NCBI GenBank assembly: GCA_023442495.1
Contig: JAEZZB010000019.1
Coordinates: 1-17,514, forward strand
Origin: Bacillota bacterium
Lineage (GTDB): Bacteria > Bacillota > Clostridia > Tissierellales > Peptoniphilaceae
Reading direction: 5' to 3'
DNA: 17,514 nucleotides
Shown piece after piece: positions 1 to 7,097 of this stretch. Within the stretch, counting starts at the first letter, position 1; the number at the start of each line of letters is the position of its first letter. The notes below the pieces were generated by a model. That model searched no databases, was not told the origin of the DNA, and worked only from the letters and a program-made list of their open reading frames with translations. The position numbers were made by a program, and so were the translations under genes.

Positions 1-515
1 TTGGAGGTGGACTTGCAACGATACCTTTTTTACAAGAAATGGCTCAAAAATATGATTGGTTTACAACAGAAGAGCTTTTAGATATGATAGCAGTTTCAGA
101 GTCAACTCCTGGAGCGATTGGAATAAACTGTGCAACTTATGCTGGTTACAAGGCTTATGGGATTCCTGGTGCTATACTTGCAAGCCTTTCTTTGATTACT
201 CCTGCAATCATTATAGTCCTCATTATTTCCAAAATAATATCTAAATTCAAAGAAAATAAGACAATAGGGGATATGTTTGAAATGCTAAGACCAGCAACAG
301 CAGGCTTGATTTTTGGAGCTATGTTTTCAGTTATGGTCTTAACTTTATTTAATGTTGAAGCATATAAGCAAACAGGAAATTTTATTGATATATTCAAATA
401 TGTTGAAATTGCAATTTTTGCTGCCTTTCTATTTATTTTAAGAAAATATAAAAAGATTCATCCTGTAGCTATCATTGCTTGTGGAGCTGCTTTGGGGATT
501 ATTTTTAAGTTGTAA
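1..515 (+). CDS. Chromate transporter family protein (ChrA-like half-size subunit), 5' end missing
   Basis: The reading frame is open from position 3, giving GGGLATIPFLQEMAQKYDWF, a typical first-segment signature of the chromate transporter (CHR) family. The true start therefore lies left of the window, and the ATG at 39 is internal. About 170 residues are visible against roughly 180-190 for half-size Firmicute members, so only a short N-terminus is missing. Gly/Pro-rich hydrophobic segments follow (ESTPGAIGINCATYAGY, then several membrane helices), ending in a short hydrophobic tail. Half-size ChrA proteins usually occur as adjacent pairs that form the transporter together; a partner may lie upstream, which is inference. 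The real substrate of such proteins in anaerobes is often unknown. Only a weak hairpin and a T-run (about 563-572) separate it from the next gene. Confidence 0.88.
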   Translation, partial: GGGLATIPFLQEMAQKYDWFTTEELLDMIAVSESTPGAIGINCATYAGYKAYGIPGAILASLSLITPAIIIVLIISKIISKFKENKTIGDMFEMLRPATAGLIFGAMFSVMVLTLFNVEAYKQTGNFIDIFKYVEIAIFAAFLFILRKYKKIHPVAIIACGAALGIIFKL

Positions 516-593
516 TATTCTTGATAAATCAAACAAGATTTTAGGAAAAAGGTAAAAAGAAATTATTTTTTTTAATGATATGAGGTATTTTAT

Positions 594-1328
594 ATGAAAA
601 TAGCTTTAGCTGCTGTAGGTTTCATAACTAACGATATAGAATATAATTTAGGAAGAATAAAAGATATTGTAAAAAAATATTATAAAGAAGTTGATTTGCT
701 TGTGTTTGGTGAAAGTTTTCTACAAGGTTTTGACTGTCTGACTTGGGAATATTTAAAAGATAAAGAAATAGCTTTAAATGTAGAATCATCTTATATAAAA
801 GAAATTAAAGATTTAGCTAAAGAATATCAAGTAGCTATTTCCTTTGGATATATAGAGAAAAGTGGTTATGAAATATACAGTAGTCAGCTAACAATAGATA
901 AAGATGCACAAATTTTAGATAATTATAGACGAGTATCTGTAGGTTGGAAAGAGCCAATTGCAGATTTCCACTATTGTGAAGGTGAAGCTTTTAGAAAATT
1001 TAATTATTTAAACAAATCTATTTCAGTAGCCTTGTGTGGTGATTTATGGTATGAAGAAAATTGCATTCAAATGAAGGCCTTAAATAATGACATAGTTTTG
1101 TGGCCTGTGTATACAGACTTTAACTTCCAAGAATGGAATGACACTATAAAATATGAATATTCAGAACAAGCTAAAAAATGTGGAAATAAAGTTTTATATG
1201 TTAATTCACATTGCTTGGATAAAGAAAGTCACAATATTGCAAGAGGTGGCGCTGCTTTATTTAGTAATGGAAAGATAGAAAATGAAATTTCAGCTGGAGA
1301 AGAGGAAGTCCTTATTGTTGAGGTGTAA
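594..1328 (+). CDS. Carbon-nitrogen hydrolase (nitrilase superfamily) protein
   Basis: This 244-residue cytoplasmic protein has the nitrilase-fold layout of C-N hydrolases, which cleave amides or nitriles through a Glu-Lys-Cys triad. The likely triad is E40 (VFGESFLQGFD), K119 (VGWKEP, after YRR at 111-113) and the nucleophile C148 (VALCGDLW). The usual YxK lysine position holds arginine, so K119 is my best candidate rather than a certain assignment. Length is slightly short for the family (about 260-300). A GAGGT ribosome binding site lies at 582-586, 7 bases before the ATG. The stop codon is directly followed by the ATG of the next gene, so the two are probably translationally coupled. Substrate cannot be read from sequence. 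Confidence 0.82.
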   Translation: MKIALAAVGFITNDIEYNLGRIKDIVKKYYKEVDLLVFGESFLQGFDCLTWEYLKDKEIALNVESSYIKEIKDLAKEYQVAISFGYIEKSGYEIYSSQLTIDKDAQILDNYRRVSVGWKEPIADFHYCEGEAFRKFNYLNKSISVALCGDLWYEENCIQMKALNNDIVLWPVYTDFNFQEWNDTIKYEYSEQAKKCGNKVLYVNSHCLDKESHNIARGGAALFSNGKIENEISAGEEEVLIVEV

Positions 1329-1688
1329 ATGAAAAAAATAAACAAGTCTATTTTAATTCCATCAATTATATTAATTTTTTCATTCATCATTGTTAGATAT
1401 ATTTTATTTGACATTCATGGTATGAAACAATTGCCTTTGATTTTGTTCTTGTGTGTATTTATTGCAATCATAGCTAGTGCTTTAACTAAAGTAAAGATAA
1501 TACCTTATATTATTTCTATTTCATATCCAATAGGATTTATAATAGCCCTTACATTCCAGAAAAATGGGACTGATTTAGGTGGGGGACGAACAAATAATTT
1601 ATGGGTAATATGGGTAAGTTCCATAATAGTAATTGTGATAATTTCAATTATAATAGAATTTATAATTAAGAAAAATTCCGCTAATTAA
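1329..1688 (+). CDS. Small integral membrane protein, unknown function
   Basis: This 119-residue protein is almost entirely hydrophobic. It has about four membrane segments: near residues 8-27, 34-51, 56-75 and 90-113. A short polar loop (QKNGTDLGGGRTNN) precedes the last helix, and the tail is Lys/Asn-rich. Its ATG immediately follows the TAA of the C-N hydrolase gene, with no gap, so it is translationally coupled to it and probably works with it. I do not recognise the family. Composition resembles small permease-like or DUF-type membrane proteins, with no catalytic motif visible. Confidence 0.65.
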   Translation: MKKINKSILIPSIILIFSFIIVRYILFDIHGMKQLPLILFLCVFIAIIASALTKVKIIPYIISISYPIGFIIALTFQKNGTDLGGGRTNNLWVIWVSSIIVIVIISIIIEFIIKKNSAN

Positions 1689-1697
1689 AGAGAAACA

Positions 1698-1796
1698 ATG
1701 AATTGGATAAATAGTTTTGAAATAATATGTTATTTCATCGTAGCTATCTTACTAATATATATTTTAAAAAACAAAAAATATAGAGATTTGAACTGA
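1698..1796 (+). CDS. 32-codon single-helix membrane ORF, possibly truncated
   Basis: A short ORF begins 9 bases after the previous stop, behind an AAAGAG ribosome-binding-like sequence. It encodes MNWINSFEIICYFIVAILL and then a basic tail (LKNKKYRDLN). That is one clear membrane helix at residues 8-24 followed by positive charges. Its TGA stop lies inside the left arm of the inverted-repeat relic at 1789-1841. The original gene may thus have been longer and cut by an insertion. It could also be a chance ORF; coding support is only the start context and the helix-plus-basic-tail pattern. Confidence 0.35.
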   Translation: MNWINSFEIICYFIVAILLIYILKNKKYRDLN

Positions 1797-1841
1797 CCCC
1801 AAAAAGTTGGACCTAAAACCAACTTAGAGGAGGTCAGTTCA
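1789..1841. repeat. 53-bp inverted-repeat relic resembling fused IS3-type ends
   Basis: The left arm TGAACTGACC (1789-1798) and right arm GGTCAGTTCA (1832-1841) are perfect 10-bp inverted repeats. Inside them is a second nested pair, AAGTTGG (1804-1810) with CCAACTT (1818-1824). The left end, TGAACTGACCCCAAAAAGTT, is the kind of terminus seen on IS3/IS150-group elements in Firmicutes (family knowledge). No transposase lies between the arms, so this looks like a deletion derivative or tiny MITE. No convincing target duplication flanks it. It could instead be a plain hairpin; there is no T-tract after it to make a good terminator. Confidence 0.6.
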
Positions 1842-1895
1842 CTATTTAAAACTTTATCTCTGGTTTTTTATTAAAGGTCAGTAAAATATATAGTA

Positions 1896-1940
1896 ATTGT
1901 TAAATAAAAGGAAACTAATTTTATCCTAAAATTAGTTTTC
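1896..1940 (-). terminator. Rho-independent terminator overlapping the HAD gene stop codon
   Basis: GAAACTAATTTTA (1911-1923) pairs with TAAAATTAGTTTTC (1927-1940) around a 3-base loop. Read on the minus strand, the stem is followed by CCTTTTATTTAAC, a T-rich tract. The stop codon of the HAD gene sits in the hairpin, so the last five or so codons form one arm. Confidence 0.75.
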
Positions 1941-2574
1941 TTAAATCTTCAACTTTTTCACAGTAATAGTTGACTTCTTGTTTCATGTAGTTTACTATTT
2001 CTGGTACTTGGTGAGCCCATCCTGCAGCAGCAAAACTTATGCCTGCATTATCTGCCATAATTTTTCCAGGTTTTAGGTCATCAACCATAAGCATTTCAGA
2101 TCTATTGAAATTGTGGTTTTTGATGATATCTTCTACGGGCCAAATATTTGGTTTTCTTTTTGACTCTTCATACTCAAACCCATATACGGCTGTTGGCGTT
2201 GGAAGATTGTGATATTTGTAATGTCTTAGTATGTCTTTTCCCATAGAATGAGAGATTACAAATATTGAACCGCCTTGTTTTACAAAGTCCCATAAAAATT
2301 CTTTTATTCCATCAAAAATATCTGGATTGTGTTTGCTAATAAAGTTTTTCCAGTAATTTACTTGATAATCCATTTCTTTTTCGTTGAAATTGAAAACATC
2401 GTAACACATAGACAAAAAACCAGGGTCAAAATTTAATTTAAAAAAATCATCTAAAGTAATTTTAATATCTGGACGAATTTTAGAAAGTACATTTGTAAAT
2501 GAAACATAATTTACACTTTCAGTACTATTTACGATTGTATCGTCGTGATCAAGTATAAGACATTTATATTTCAT
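1921..2574 (-). CDS. HAD-superfamily hydrolase (phosphoglycolate phosphatase-like)
   Basis: This 217-residue soluble phosphatase-type protein shows the HAD motifs in order. Motif I is D9-H-D11-D-T13, with D9 the expected nucleophile and D11 the general acid/base. Motif II is VISHS, with S108. The motif III lysine is in KRKP, near K139/K141. Motif IV is MVDD, with D165 and D166. Residues about 18-90 form a helical C1 cap. This is the subfamily that contains Gph/PgmB-like enzymes, but substrate cannot be assigned. The gene lies 10 bases downstream of thymidylate kinase on the same strand, so they form an operon. A link to nucleotide clean-up is possible but inferred. The upstream AAAAGGTGATTT gives a good ribosome binding site, overlapping the tmk 3' end region. 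Confidence 0.88.
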   Translation of the reverse strand: MKYKCLILDHDDTIVNSTESVNYVSFTNVLSKIRPDIKITLDDFFKLNFDPGFLSMCYDVFNFNEKEMDYQVNYWKNFISKHNPDIFDGIKEFLWDFVKQGGSIFVISHSMGKDILRHYKYHNLPTPTAVYGFEYEESKRKPNIWPVEDIIKNHNFNRSEMLMVDDLKPGKIMADNAGISFAAAGWAHQVPEIVNYMKQEVNYYCEKVEDLRKLILG

Positions 2575-2584
2575 AAATCACCTT

Positions 2585-3211
2585 TTAATTAATATTTAGT
2601 ATGGATTTTAATTTTTCTAGTGTTTGTTCAGTAACTTCTTCAATAGATTTAGAAGCATCAATAATGATTAAATTATCTTTGTTTTTTCTCATAATTTCTT
2701 GATATCCTTCATATACTTTATTGTGATATGAAGTAGATTCATTTTCTAATCTATCAGTTACAAAATTATTTCTTTTTCTTTTTAATACCGTAATAGGATC
2801 TACATTGAAAAAGAATGTGTAGTTGGGAATTAGATTATTAATAGCAAAGTCATTTATAGCTTTAACTTTATCATATCCTAATTCTCTTCCAAATCCTTGA
2901 TAAGCAAGAGAACTTAAAACATATCTATCACTTATTACTAGTTTACCTTTTTCTAGATTTGGGATAATGAGTTCATCCACATGTTGAGCTCTTGAAGCTG
3001 CATAAAGTAGAGCCTCTGTTCTTGCAGACATTTCTTGATTATCATTTGACAATAAAATCTCTCTAATCTTTTCTGAAATTTTAGTTCCGCCAGGCTCTCT
3101 AGTAATTATAAAATCAATTTTATTTTCTTTTAAAAAATTTTCAACATTATTCAAAATAGTTGTTTTTCCAGAACCATCTGGTCCTTCAAATGCAATAAAT
3201 TTTCCTAACAT
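2585..3211 (-). CDS. tmk: Thymidylate kinase (dTMP kinase)
   Basis: It phosphorylates dTMP to dTDP with ATP in dTTP synthesis. At 208 residues it has the family length. The P-loop is GPDGSGKT (10-17), the REPGGT motif sits at 38-43, the DRY motif is D95-R96-Y97, and the basic LID region is at about 144-154 (KRKRNNFVTDR). The start MLGKFIAFEG matches the usual N-terminus, so I keep ATG 3211. The only strong Shine-Dalgarno (GGAGGT on the minus strand, 3237-3232) is about 21 bases upstream, too far for normal use. It abuts another ATG (3231) that opens a two-codon frame. Its neighbour in many Firmicutes is holB; here it is followed instead by a HAD phosphatase. Confidence 0.96.
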   Translation of the reverse strand: MLGKFIAFEGPDGSGKTTILNNVENFLKENKIDFIITREPGGTKISEKIREILLSNDNQEMSARTEALLYAASRAQHVDELIIPNLEKGKLVISDRYVLSSLAYQGFGRELGYDKVKAINDFAINNLIPNYTFFFNVDPITVLKRKRNNFVTDRLENESTSYHNKVYEGYQEIMRKNKDNLIIIDASKSIEEVTEQTLEKLKSILNIN

Positions 3212-3265
3212 AATAGATTCGCTTAAAGCATACCTCCATAATATTCATATTTAGAACATGAATTT

Positions 3266-3294
3266 ATACTATAACAAAAAAATAGTTTTTTCAA
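3266..3294 (-). promoter_or_regulatory. Likely sigma-A promoter for tmk-HAD operon
   Basis: On the minus strand there is a -35-like TTGAAA (3294-3289), then 17 bases, then a -10-like TAGTAT (3271-3266). This lies about 55 bases upstream of the tmk ATG. Five of six and four of six positions match the sigma-A consensus. The region is AT-rich, so chance matches are possible. Confidence 0.4.
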
Positions 3295-3469
3295 TATAGA
3301 TATATTTATATTTTATGAATATTAATATTACTTATTGTTGTAATTTCTAGTAAACATAATACTAAATATAACATTATCTATTAAAAATATGTTATTCTTG
3401 TATTAATAAAGTAAATAAAACAGAGTTTTAATAAAACATTTAGTATATCATACCAAGAAAAGAGGGATT

Positions 3470-3922
3470 ATGAAAATTAAAGAACTAAATAAAAAATACT
3501 TTTTTATAAGTTTTGTGCTATTTTCTATGCTTTATTTTATCCTAGATTATTTAAATATGGGATATAGCGAAATGGCGAAAAGTCATGGTTTTTGGCTTGT
3601 TTTGATAAATATATTGCTTAATTTTATAATGGCTGGTATGTCAGCATTTATGATAAGTCTGAGTGAATATGTATTTAAAGAAAAAGGTATAAAGACAAAG
3701 GGGGATAATTTAAGTTTTCTGTCTATAATATTTGGAATACTTACTTATGGATGCACTCCTTGTGTTATTTCATTTTTAGCAGTCTTTGGAATATCTTTTT
3801 CTGTTGTAGCATTACCATATCAAGGGCTTCCATATAAGTTAATTTCATTGTTGTTATTAGCCATTGGGATTTTTATTATGTTTAGAGAACTTAAAAGAAA
3901 AAATTGTAAATTAAGTTTTTAG
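3470..3922 (+). CDS. Membrane protein with CxPC motif, unknown function
   Basis: The protein has 150 residues with about four or five membrane segments: 11-28, 41-65, 82-113 (probably a hairpin) and 122-138. A vicinal cysteine motif C95-T-P-C98 sits in the membrane-embedded third segment (YGCTPCVISF), and another cysteine, C146, lies in the basic tail KRKNCKLSF. CxPC motifs in membrane proteins suggest thiol redox chemistry or metal handling, as in MerT-like or DsbD-like proteins. I cannot place it in either family, so this is inference. The ribosome binding site AGAGGG lies 6 bases before the ATG. The next gene starts 9 bases after the stop, so the two are likely co-transcribed. Confidence 0.7.
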   Translation: MKIKELNKKYFFISFVLFSMLYFILDYLNMGYSEMAKSHGFWLVLINILLNFIMAGMSAFMISLSEYVFKEKGIKTKGDNLSFLSIIFGILTYGCTPCVISFLAVFGISFSVVALPYQGLPYKLISLLLLAIGIFIMFRELKRKNCKLSF

Positions 3923-3931
3923 TGGGGATTT

Positions 3932-4576
3932 ATGAAATTAAATAGAGAAATATTGATTATCGGAATAATAGGATTATTTTCTATTGCTACTTTTTTGCTT
4001 TCTGGAAATTTTTTGCATATATTTTTAATATGGAATATGTTCCTTGCAATTATACCATTTTGGATATTGAAAATTGAGAAGAAAACAAATAAAAACATTT
4101 TAAAAATATTGACGATTTTAGCATGGATACTATTTTTACCAAATGCTTTTTATACAGTTACGGATTTAATTCATATACAAAATCTTGAGTTTTACTTTTT
4201 TGAAAATCCATATGCTAGTGCTACTTATGTAGAAGATATTACAAATTGGATGGAAATTGTAAATCTATTTCTGGTTAGCACATTTGGATTTTTTTCAGGC
4301 CTTAAAAATGTAGATAAATTTATTAAAAGATTTAAAAACACATGGCAAAAAACAGTAATAATAGCAGTTTTATCTGTTTTATCAGGGATAGCAATATATA
4401 TAGGAAGATTTTTGAGATTTAATTCATGGGATGTGTTAAACCCTGTTGTTCTTGTAAAGAGTGTAATTGAAGATTTAAATGGATTTTACATTAAATATAT
4501 TATTCTTTTTAGTTTGTTTATATTTGTTTCATGTATGGTATTTAGCATGACAAAAAGTAATTCAGAAAAAGAATAG
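3932..4576 (+). CDS. DUF1361 family integral membrane protein
   Basis: This 214-residue protein with about six membrane helices resembles the DUF1361 family. Conserved-looking elements are FLPNAFYTVTDLIH (68-81), a W-x-L/I-rich first half and GRFLRFNSWDVL (about 158-169), placed between helices. The family has no established biochemical function. A GGGG ribosome binding site lies just before the ATG. It is separated from the CxPC protein by 9 bases, which suggests an operon of two membrane proteins. No signal peptide, and the N-terminus begins the first helix at about residue 7. It ends with a polar KSNSEKE tail, after which the purR promoter starts. Confidence 0.75.
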   Translation: MKLNREILIIGIIGLFSIATFLLSGNFLHIFLIWNMFLAIIPFWILKIEKKTNKNILKILTILAWILFLPNAFYTVTDLIHIQNLEFYFFENPYASATYVEDITNWMEIVNLFLVSTFGFFSGLKNVDKFIKRFKNTWQKTVIIAVLSVLSGIAIYIGRFLRFNSWDVLNPVVLVKSVIEDLNGFYIKYIILFSLFIFVSCMVFSMTKSNSEKE

Positions 4577-4602
4577 AAAAACACGAACATTTCATTTATA
4601 AT
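4574..4602 (+). promoter_or_regulatory. purR promoter with an embedded PurBox-like operator
   Basis: A -35-like TAGAAA (4574-4579), a 17-base spacer and a perfect -10 TATAAT (4597-4602) lie 33 bases upstream of the purR ATG. The spacer holds AAACACGAACATTT (4579-4592), a PurBox-like sequence with the CGAAC core, which suggests autoregulation. The position where an inverted partner box should begin (4609-4622) shows only scattered matches, so the second box is degenerate or absent. Confidence 0.7.
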
Positions 4603-4634
4603 ATTATTTAATATTAGTAAAAGAGGTTGATTTA

Positions 4635-5453
4635 ATGAAAAGAAGCGCGAGAATTGTCGAAATGACAAGAACTTTATTAAATAATCCAAATAAAATAATC
4701 TCATTAGGAGAGTTTACTGAAAAGTTTAATTGTGCAAAATCTTCTATTAGCGAAGATATTGCGATAATAAAAGAAACTTTTGAATTAAATAAATCCGGTC
4801 TAGTTGAGACAATTGCAGGTGTAAATGGAGGAGTAAGATATATTACAGATATTTCTAATGAACAAGTAAAAATGGATATTGATGAAATAATAAATGGTTT
4901 AAATAATCCAGAGAGAATACTTCCTGGCGGATATTTCTATTTATCTGACATTATTGCAAACCCTATCTATCTTAAAAAAATTGGACGTATAATCGCTAGT
5001 ATACATAAATTTGATGAAATTGATTATGTATTTACAATTGCTACAAAGGGAGTAACTATAGCACAAGCAATTGCTTATGAACTTGGTATTCCTATTGTAA
5101 TCGCAAGAAAAGAAACTAAAATTACAGAAGGCTCAACAGTTTCTGTAAAATATAGATCACAATCAAGTCCAAATTTGGTTAAGAATATGGAAGTTGGTAG
5201 AAATAGCATAAAACCGAATTCTAAAATTTTAATAGTTGATGATTTCTTTAGAGGTGGTGGAACCTTAAACGGGCTTGCTTCTCTTGTTGAAATATTCGAT
5301 TCAGAGATAGTTTCAGCTTATGTTTTCTGTGAATACAAAGATAAGGATTTAGTGCAAAAAGTGGAAGCAAAATCACTTGTACAAATTGAATATATGGATA
5401 TAGATAAAAGACAATTAGTAATGAAAACTGGTACGATTTTGGAATATTATTAA
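4635..5453 (+). CDS. purR: Purine operon repressor PurR
   Basis: This is the Gram-positive type PurR, unrelated to the LacI-type repressor of E. coli. Residues 1-75 form the winged-helix DNA-binding domain (MKRSARIVEMTRTLLNNPN, then SISEDIAIIK). Residues about 80-272 form a type I phosphoribosyltransferase-like effector domain with the PRPP loop ILIVDDFFRGGGT (198-210). Its 272 residues match the family length. In Bacillus and Lactococcus relatives, PRPP binding relieves repression (or, in Lactococcus, activates). Ribosome binding site AAGAGG lies 8 bases before the ATG. PurBox-like sites over its own promoter and over the next gene's promoter fit its role. The next gene is a purine permease, consistent with local control of uptake. 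Confidence 0.96.
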   Translation: MKRSARIVEMTRTLLNNPNKIISLGEFTEKFNCAKSSISEDIAIIKETFELNKSGLVETIAGVNGGVRYITDISNEQVKMDIDEIINGLNNPERILPGGYFYLSDIIANPIYLKKIGRIIASIHKFDEIDYVFTIATKGVTIAQAIAYELGIPIVIARKETKITEGSTVSVKYRSQSSPNLVKNMEVGRNSIKPNSKILIVDDFFRGGGTLNGLASLVEIFDSEIVSAYVFCEYKDKDLVQKVEAKSLVQIEYMDIDKRQLVMKTGTILEYY

Positions 5454-5477
5454 CGCAATTTAAAAATTGATTTGACA

Positions 5478-5531
5478 AAACACGAACTATAAAAACATCT
5501 TATTGATTATAGTTCGTGTTTATTATATAAT
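5478..5531 (+). promoter_or_regulatory. PurBox pair and promoter of the purine permease gene
   Basis: AAACACGAACTATA (5478-5491) and TATAGTTCGTGTTT (5508-5521) are perfect 14-bp inverted repeats separated by exactly 16 bp. This is the arrangement known for PurR operators in Bacillus subtilis and relatives. A promoter fits over them: -35 TTGATT (5503-5508), 17 bases, -10 TATAAT (5526-5531), with the second box filling the spacer. A bound repressor would thus block RNA polymerase. The same palindrome could also fold in the purR transcript as a stem with a 14-16-base loop and act as a weak terminator. Confidence 0.85.
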
Positions 5532-5585
5532 TCTAATGTATTAAAATTTTCGTATGAAGATTTTAAAATTTATTTGGAGGGAATT

Positions 5586-6941
5586 ATGGAGAAGTTCTTT
5601 AAACTAAAAGAGAATAATACAAATATTTCTAAAGAAATTATTGCCGGCATTACAACATTTTTTGCGATGTCATACATCGTAATCGTTAATCCAACGCTAT
5701 TATCTGAATCGGGAATGCCTTGGGGAGCCGTATTTATAGCTACAATTATTGCTTCTGTAATAGGAACTTTAGTTATGGCTTTAGTTGCAAATGTACCTTA
5801 TGCACAAGCTCCAGGAATGGGACTAAATGCATTTTTCGTGTATACGGTATGTTTCCAATTAGGGTTTACATGGCAACAAGCTTTATCAATGGTGTTTATC
5901 TGTGGTGTTATAAATATTTTAATCACTGTTACTAAAGTTAGAAAAGTTATTATAACAGCTATACCTAAATATTTACAAAATGCAATTGGTGGTGGTATAG
6001 GTATATTCATTGCTTATCTAGGATTTTTAAATGTAGGACTTATAAATTTTGAAGCAGGAGTACCATCACTATCAACAATAAACAATAATGGATTATATGT
6101 ATTTTTAATCGGATTATTTATCACAATCATACTTTATTTATTAAATGTTAAGGGAGCTATCTTTATCGGTATAGTCTTAACAGCACTTATTGGTATTCCA
6201 TTTGGAGTAACTACTACAACTAATGAAATGGGTTTTGCTGAAGCAATTTCTCAACTACCACAAACATTTGGTGTAATTTTTACTGGAGAAGGACTTCCTT
6301 CACTATTTTCTGATATGACAAAAATACCTTTAGTACTTATAACAATATTCGCATTTTCAATGTCAGATACTTTTGACACAATAGGAACATTTATTGGTAC
6401 AGGTATTAGAACAGGAATTTTCTCAAAAGAAGATGCTAAAGTGTTAGAAAATAAACCAGGCTTTTCATCAAAAATGGATAAAGCACTATTTGCAGATGCT
6501 ACTGCTACATCAATAGGAGCAATATTCGGTACTTCAAATACAACTACATATGTAGAATCAGCAGCAGGTATTGGTGCTGGTGGAAGAACAGGGCTTACTT
6601 CAGTAGTAACAGCTATCTGTTTCGTATTAAGTGCATTCTTTGCAAAATACATTTCAGCTATTCCAAATCAAGCAACAGCACCAGCTTTAATTATAGTTGG
6701 GTTCTTGATGATTGCTTCATTTGTAGATATTAAATGGGACGATATTGACCAAGCAATACCAGCATTCTTCGCAGCAGCATTTATGGCGCTTTCATATAGC
6801 ATCTCATACGGTATAGCTACCGGTTTCATATTCCACTGCTTAGTGCAAACAATTAGAGGTAAAGCAAAAGAAACACATCCAATTATATGGGTAGTTGCAG
6901 GACTATTTATATTGAACTTTGTGCTACTTGCTGTATTATAG
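5586..6941 (+). CDS. pbuG: NCS2 (AzgA-type) guanine/hypoxanthine permease, PbuG-like
   Basis: This 451-residue polytopic permease (about 12-14 helices) takes up purine bases by proton symport. Family signatures are visible: the N-terminal segment EIIAGITTFFAMSYIVIVNP, AQAPGMGLNAFF, the GGGIGIFIAYLGF segment, SMSDTFDTIGTFIGT and the GTSNTTTYVESAAGIGAGGRTG substrate-binding region. This pattern is that of AzgA/PbuG/PbuO proteins rather than uracil or xanthine permeases. I chose ATG 5586, 5 bases after GGAGG (5576-5580). An in-frame TTG at 5574 would place the Shine-Dalgarno inside the gene. The PurBox pair upstream ties it to purine control. Guanine versus hypoxanthine versus adenine preference cannot be read from sequence. 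It is followed by a strong hairpin terminator. Confidence 0.95.
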   Translation: MEKFFKLKENNTNISKEIIAGITTFFAMSYIVIVNPTLLSESGMPWGAVFIATIIASVIGTLVMALVANVPYAQAPGMGLNAFFVYTVCFQLGFTWQQALSMVFICGVINILITVTKVRKVIITAIPKYLQNAIGGGIGIFIAYLGFLNVGLINFEAGVPSLSTINNNGLYVFLIGLFITIILYLLNVKGAIFIGIVLTALIGIPFGVTTTTNEMGFAEAISQLPQTFGVIFTGEGLPSLFSDMTKIPLVLITIFAFSMSDTFDTIGTFIGTGIRTGIFSKEDAKVLENKPGFSSKMDKALFADATATSIGAIFGTSNTTTYVESAAGIGAGGRTGLTSVVTAICFVLSAFFAKYISAIPNQATAPALIIVGFLMIASFVDIKWDDIDQAIPAFFAAAFMALSYSISYGIATGFIFHCLVQTIRGKAKETHPIIWVVAGLFILNFVLLAVL

Positions 6942-6990
6942 GAATTAGAATAAAATTTAATATATTAAAAATTACCGCAAAAAATGATAC

Positions 6991-7036
6991 TAACCCTAAA
7001 AAGTTGTTTTCAGACAACTTTTTGGGGTTACTTTAT
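6991..7036 (+). terminator. Rho-independent terminator after the purine permease
   Basis: TAACCCTAAAAAGTTGT (6991-7007) pairs with ACAACTTTTTGGGGTTA (7014-7030), a 17-bp stem with one G-T mismatch and a 6-base loop TTTCAG. A short T-rich stretch (ACTTTATTT) follows. The near symmetry could let it act in both directions. Its core CCCTAAAAAGTTG resembles the arm of the relic at 1789-1841. Confidence 0.8.
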
Positions 7037-7097
7037 TTGATAGTTTCTTATTTTATACAATTCAATTTATTGAAAATACATCCTAAAAGACGATTTT

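Noticed and set aside
1887..1895. Isolated TATATAGTA (also at 10500-10508) as further copies of the ladder half-site
   Set aside because: No partner sites lie 26 bp away on either side, and the sequence is likely by chance in AT-rich DNA.
5574..5585. TTG start for the purine permease
   Set aside because: The TTG overlaps the Shine-Dalgarno, whereas the ATG at 5586 has correct spacing to GGAGG.
6251..6652. 133-codon minus-strand ORF
   Set aside because: It is a shadow of the well-conserved purine permease on the other strand.
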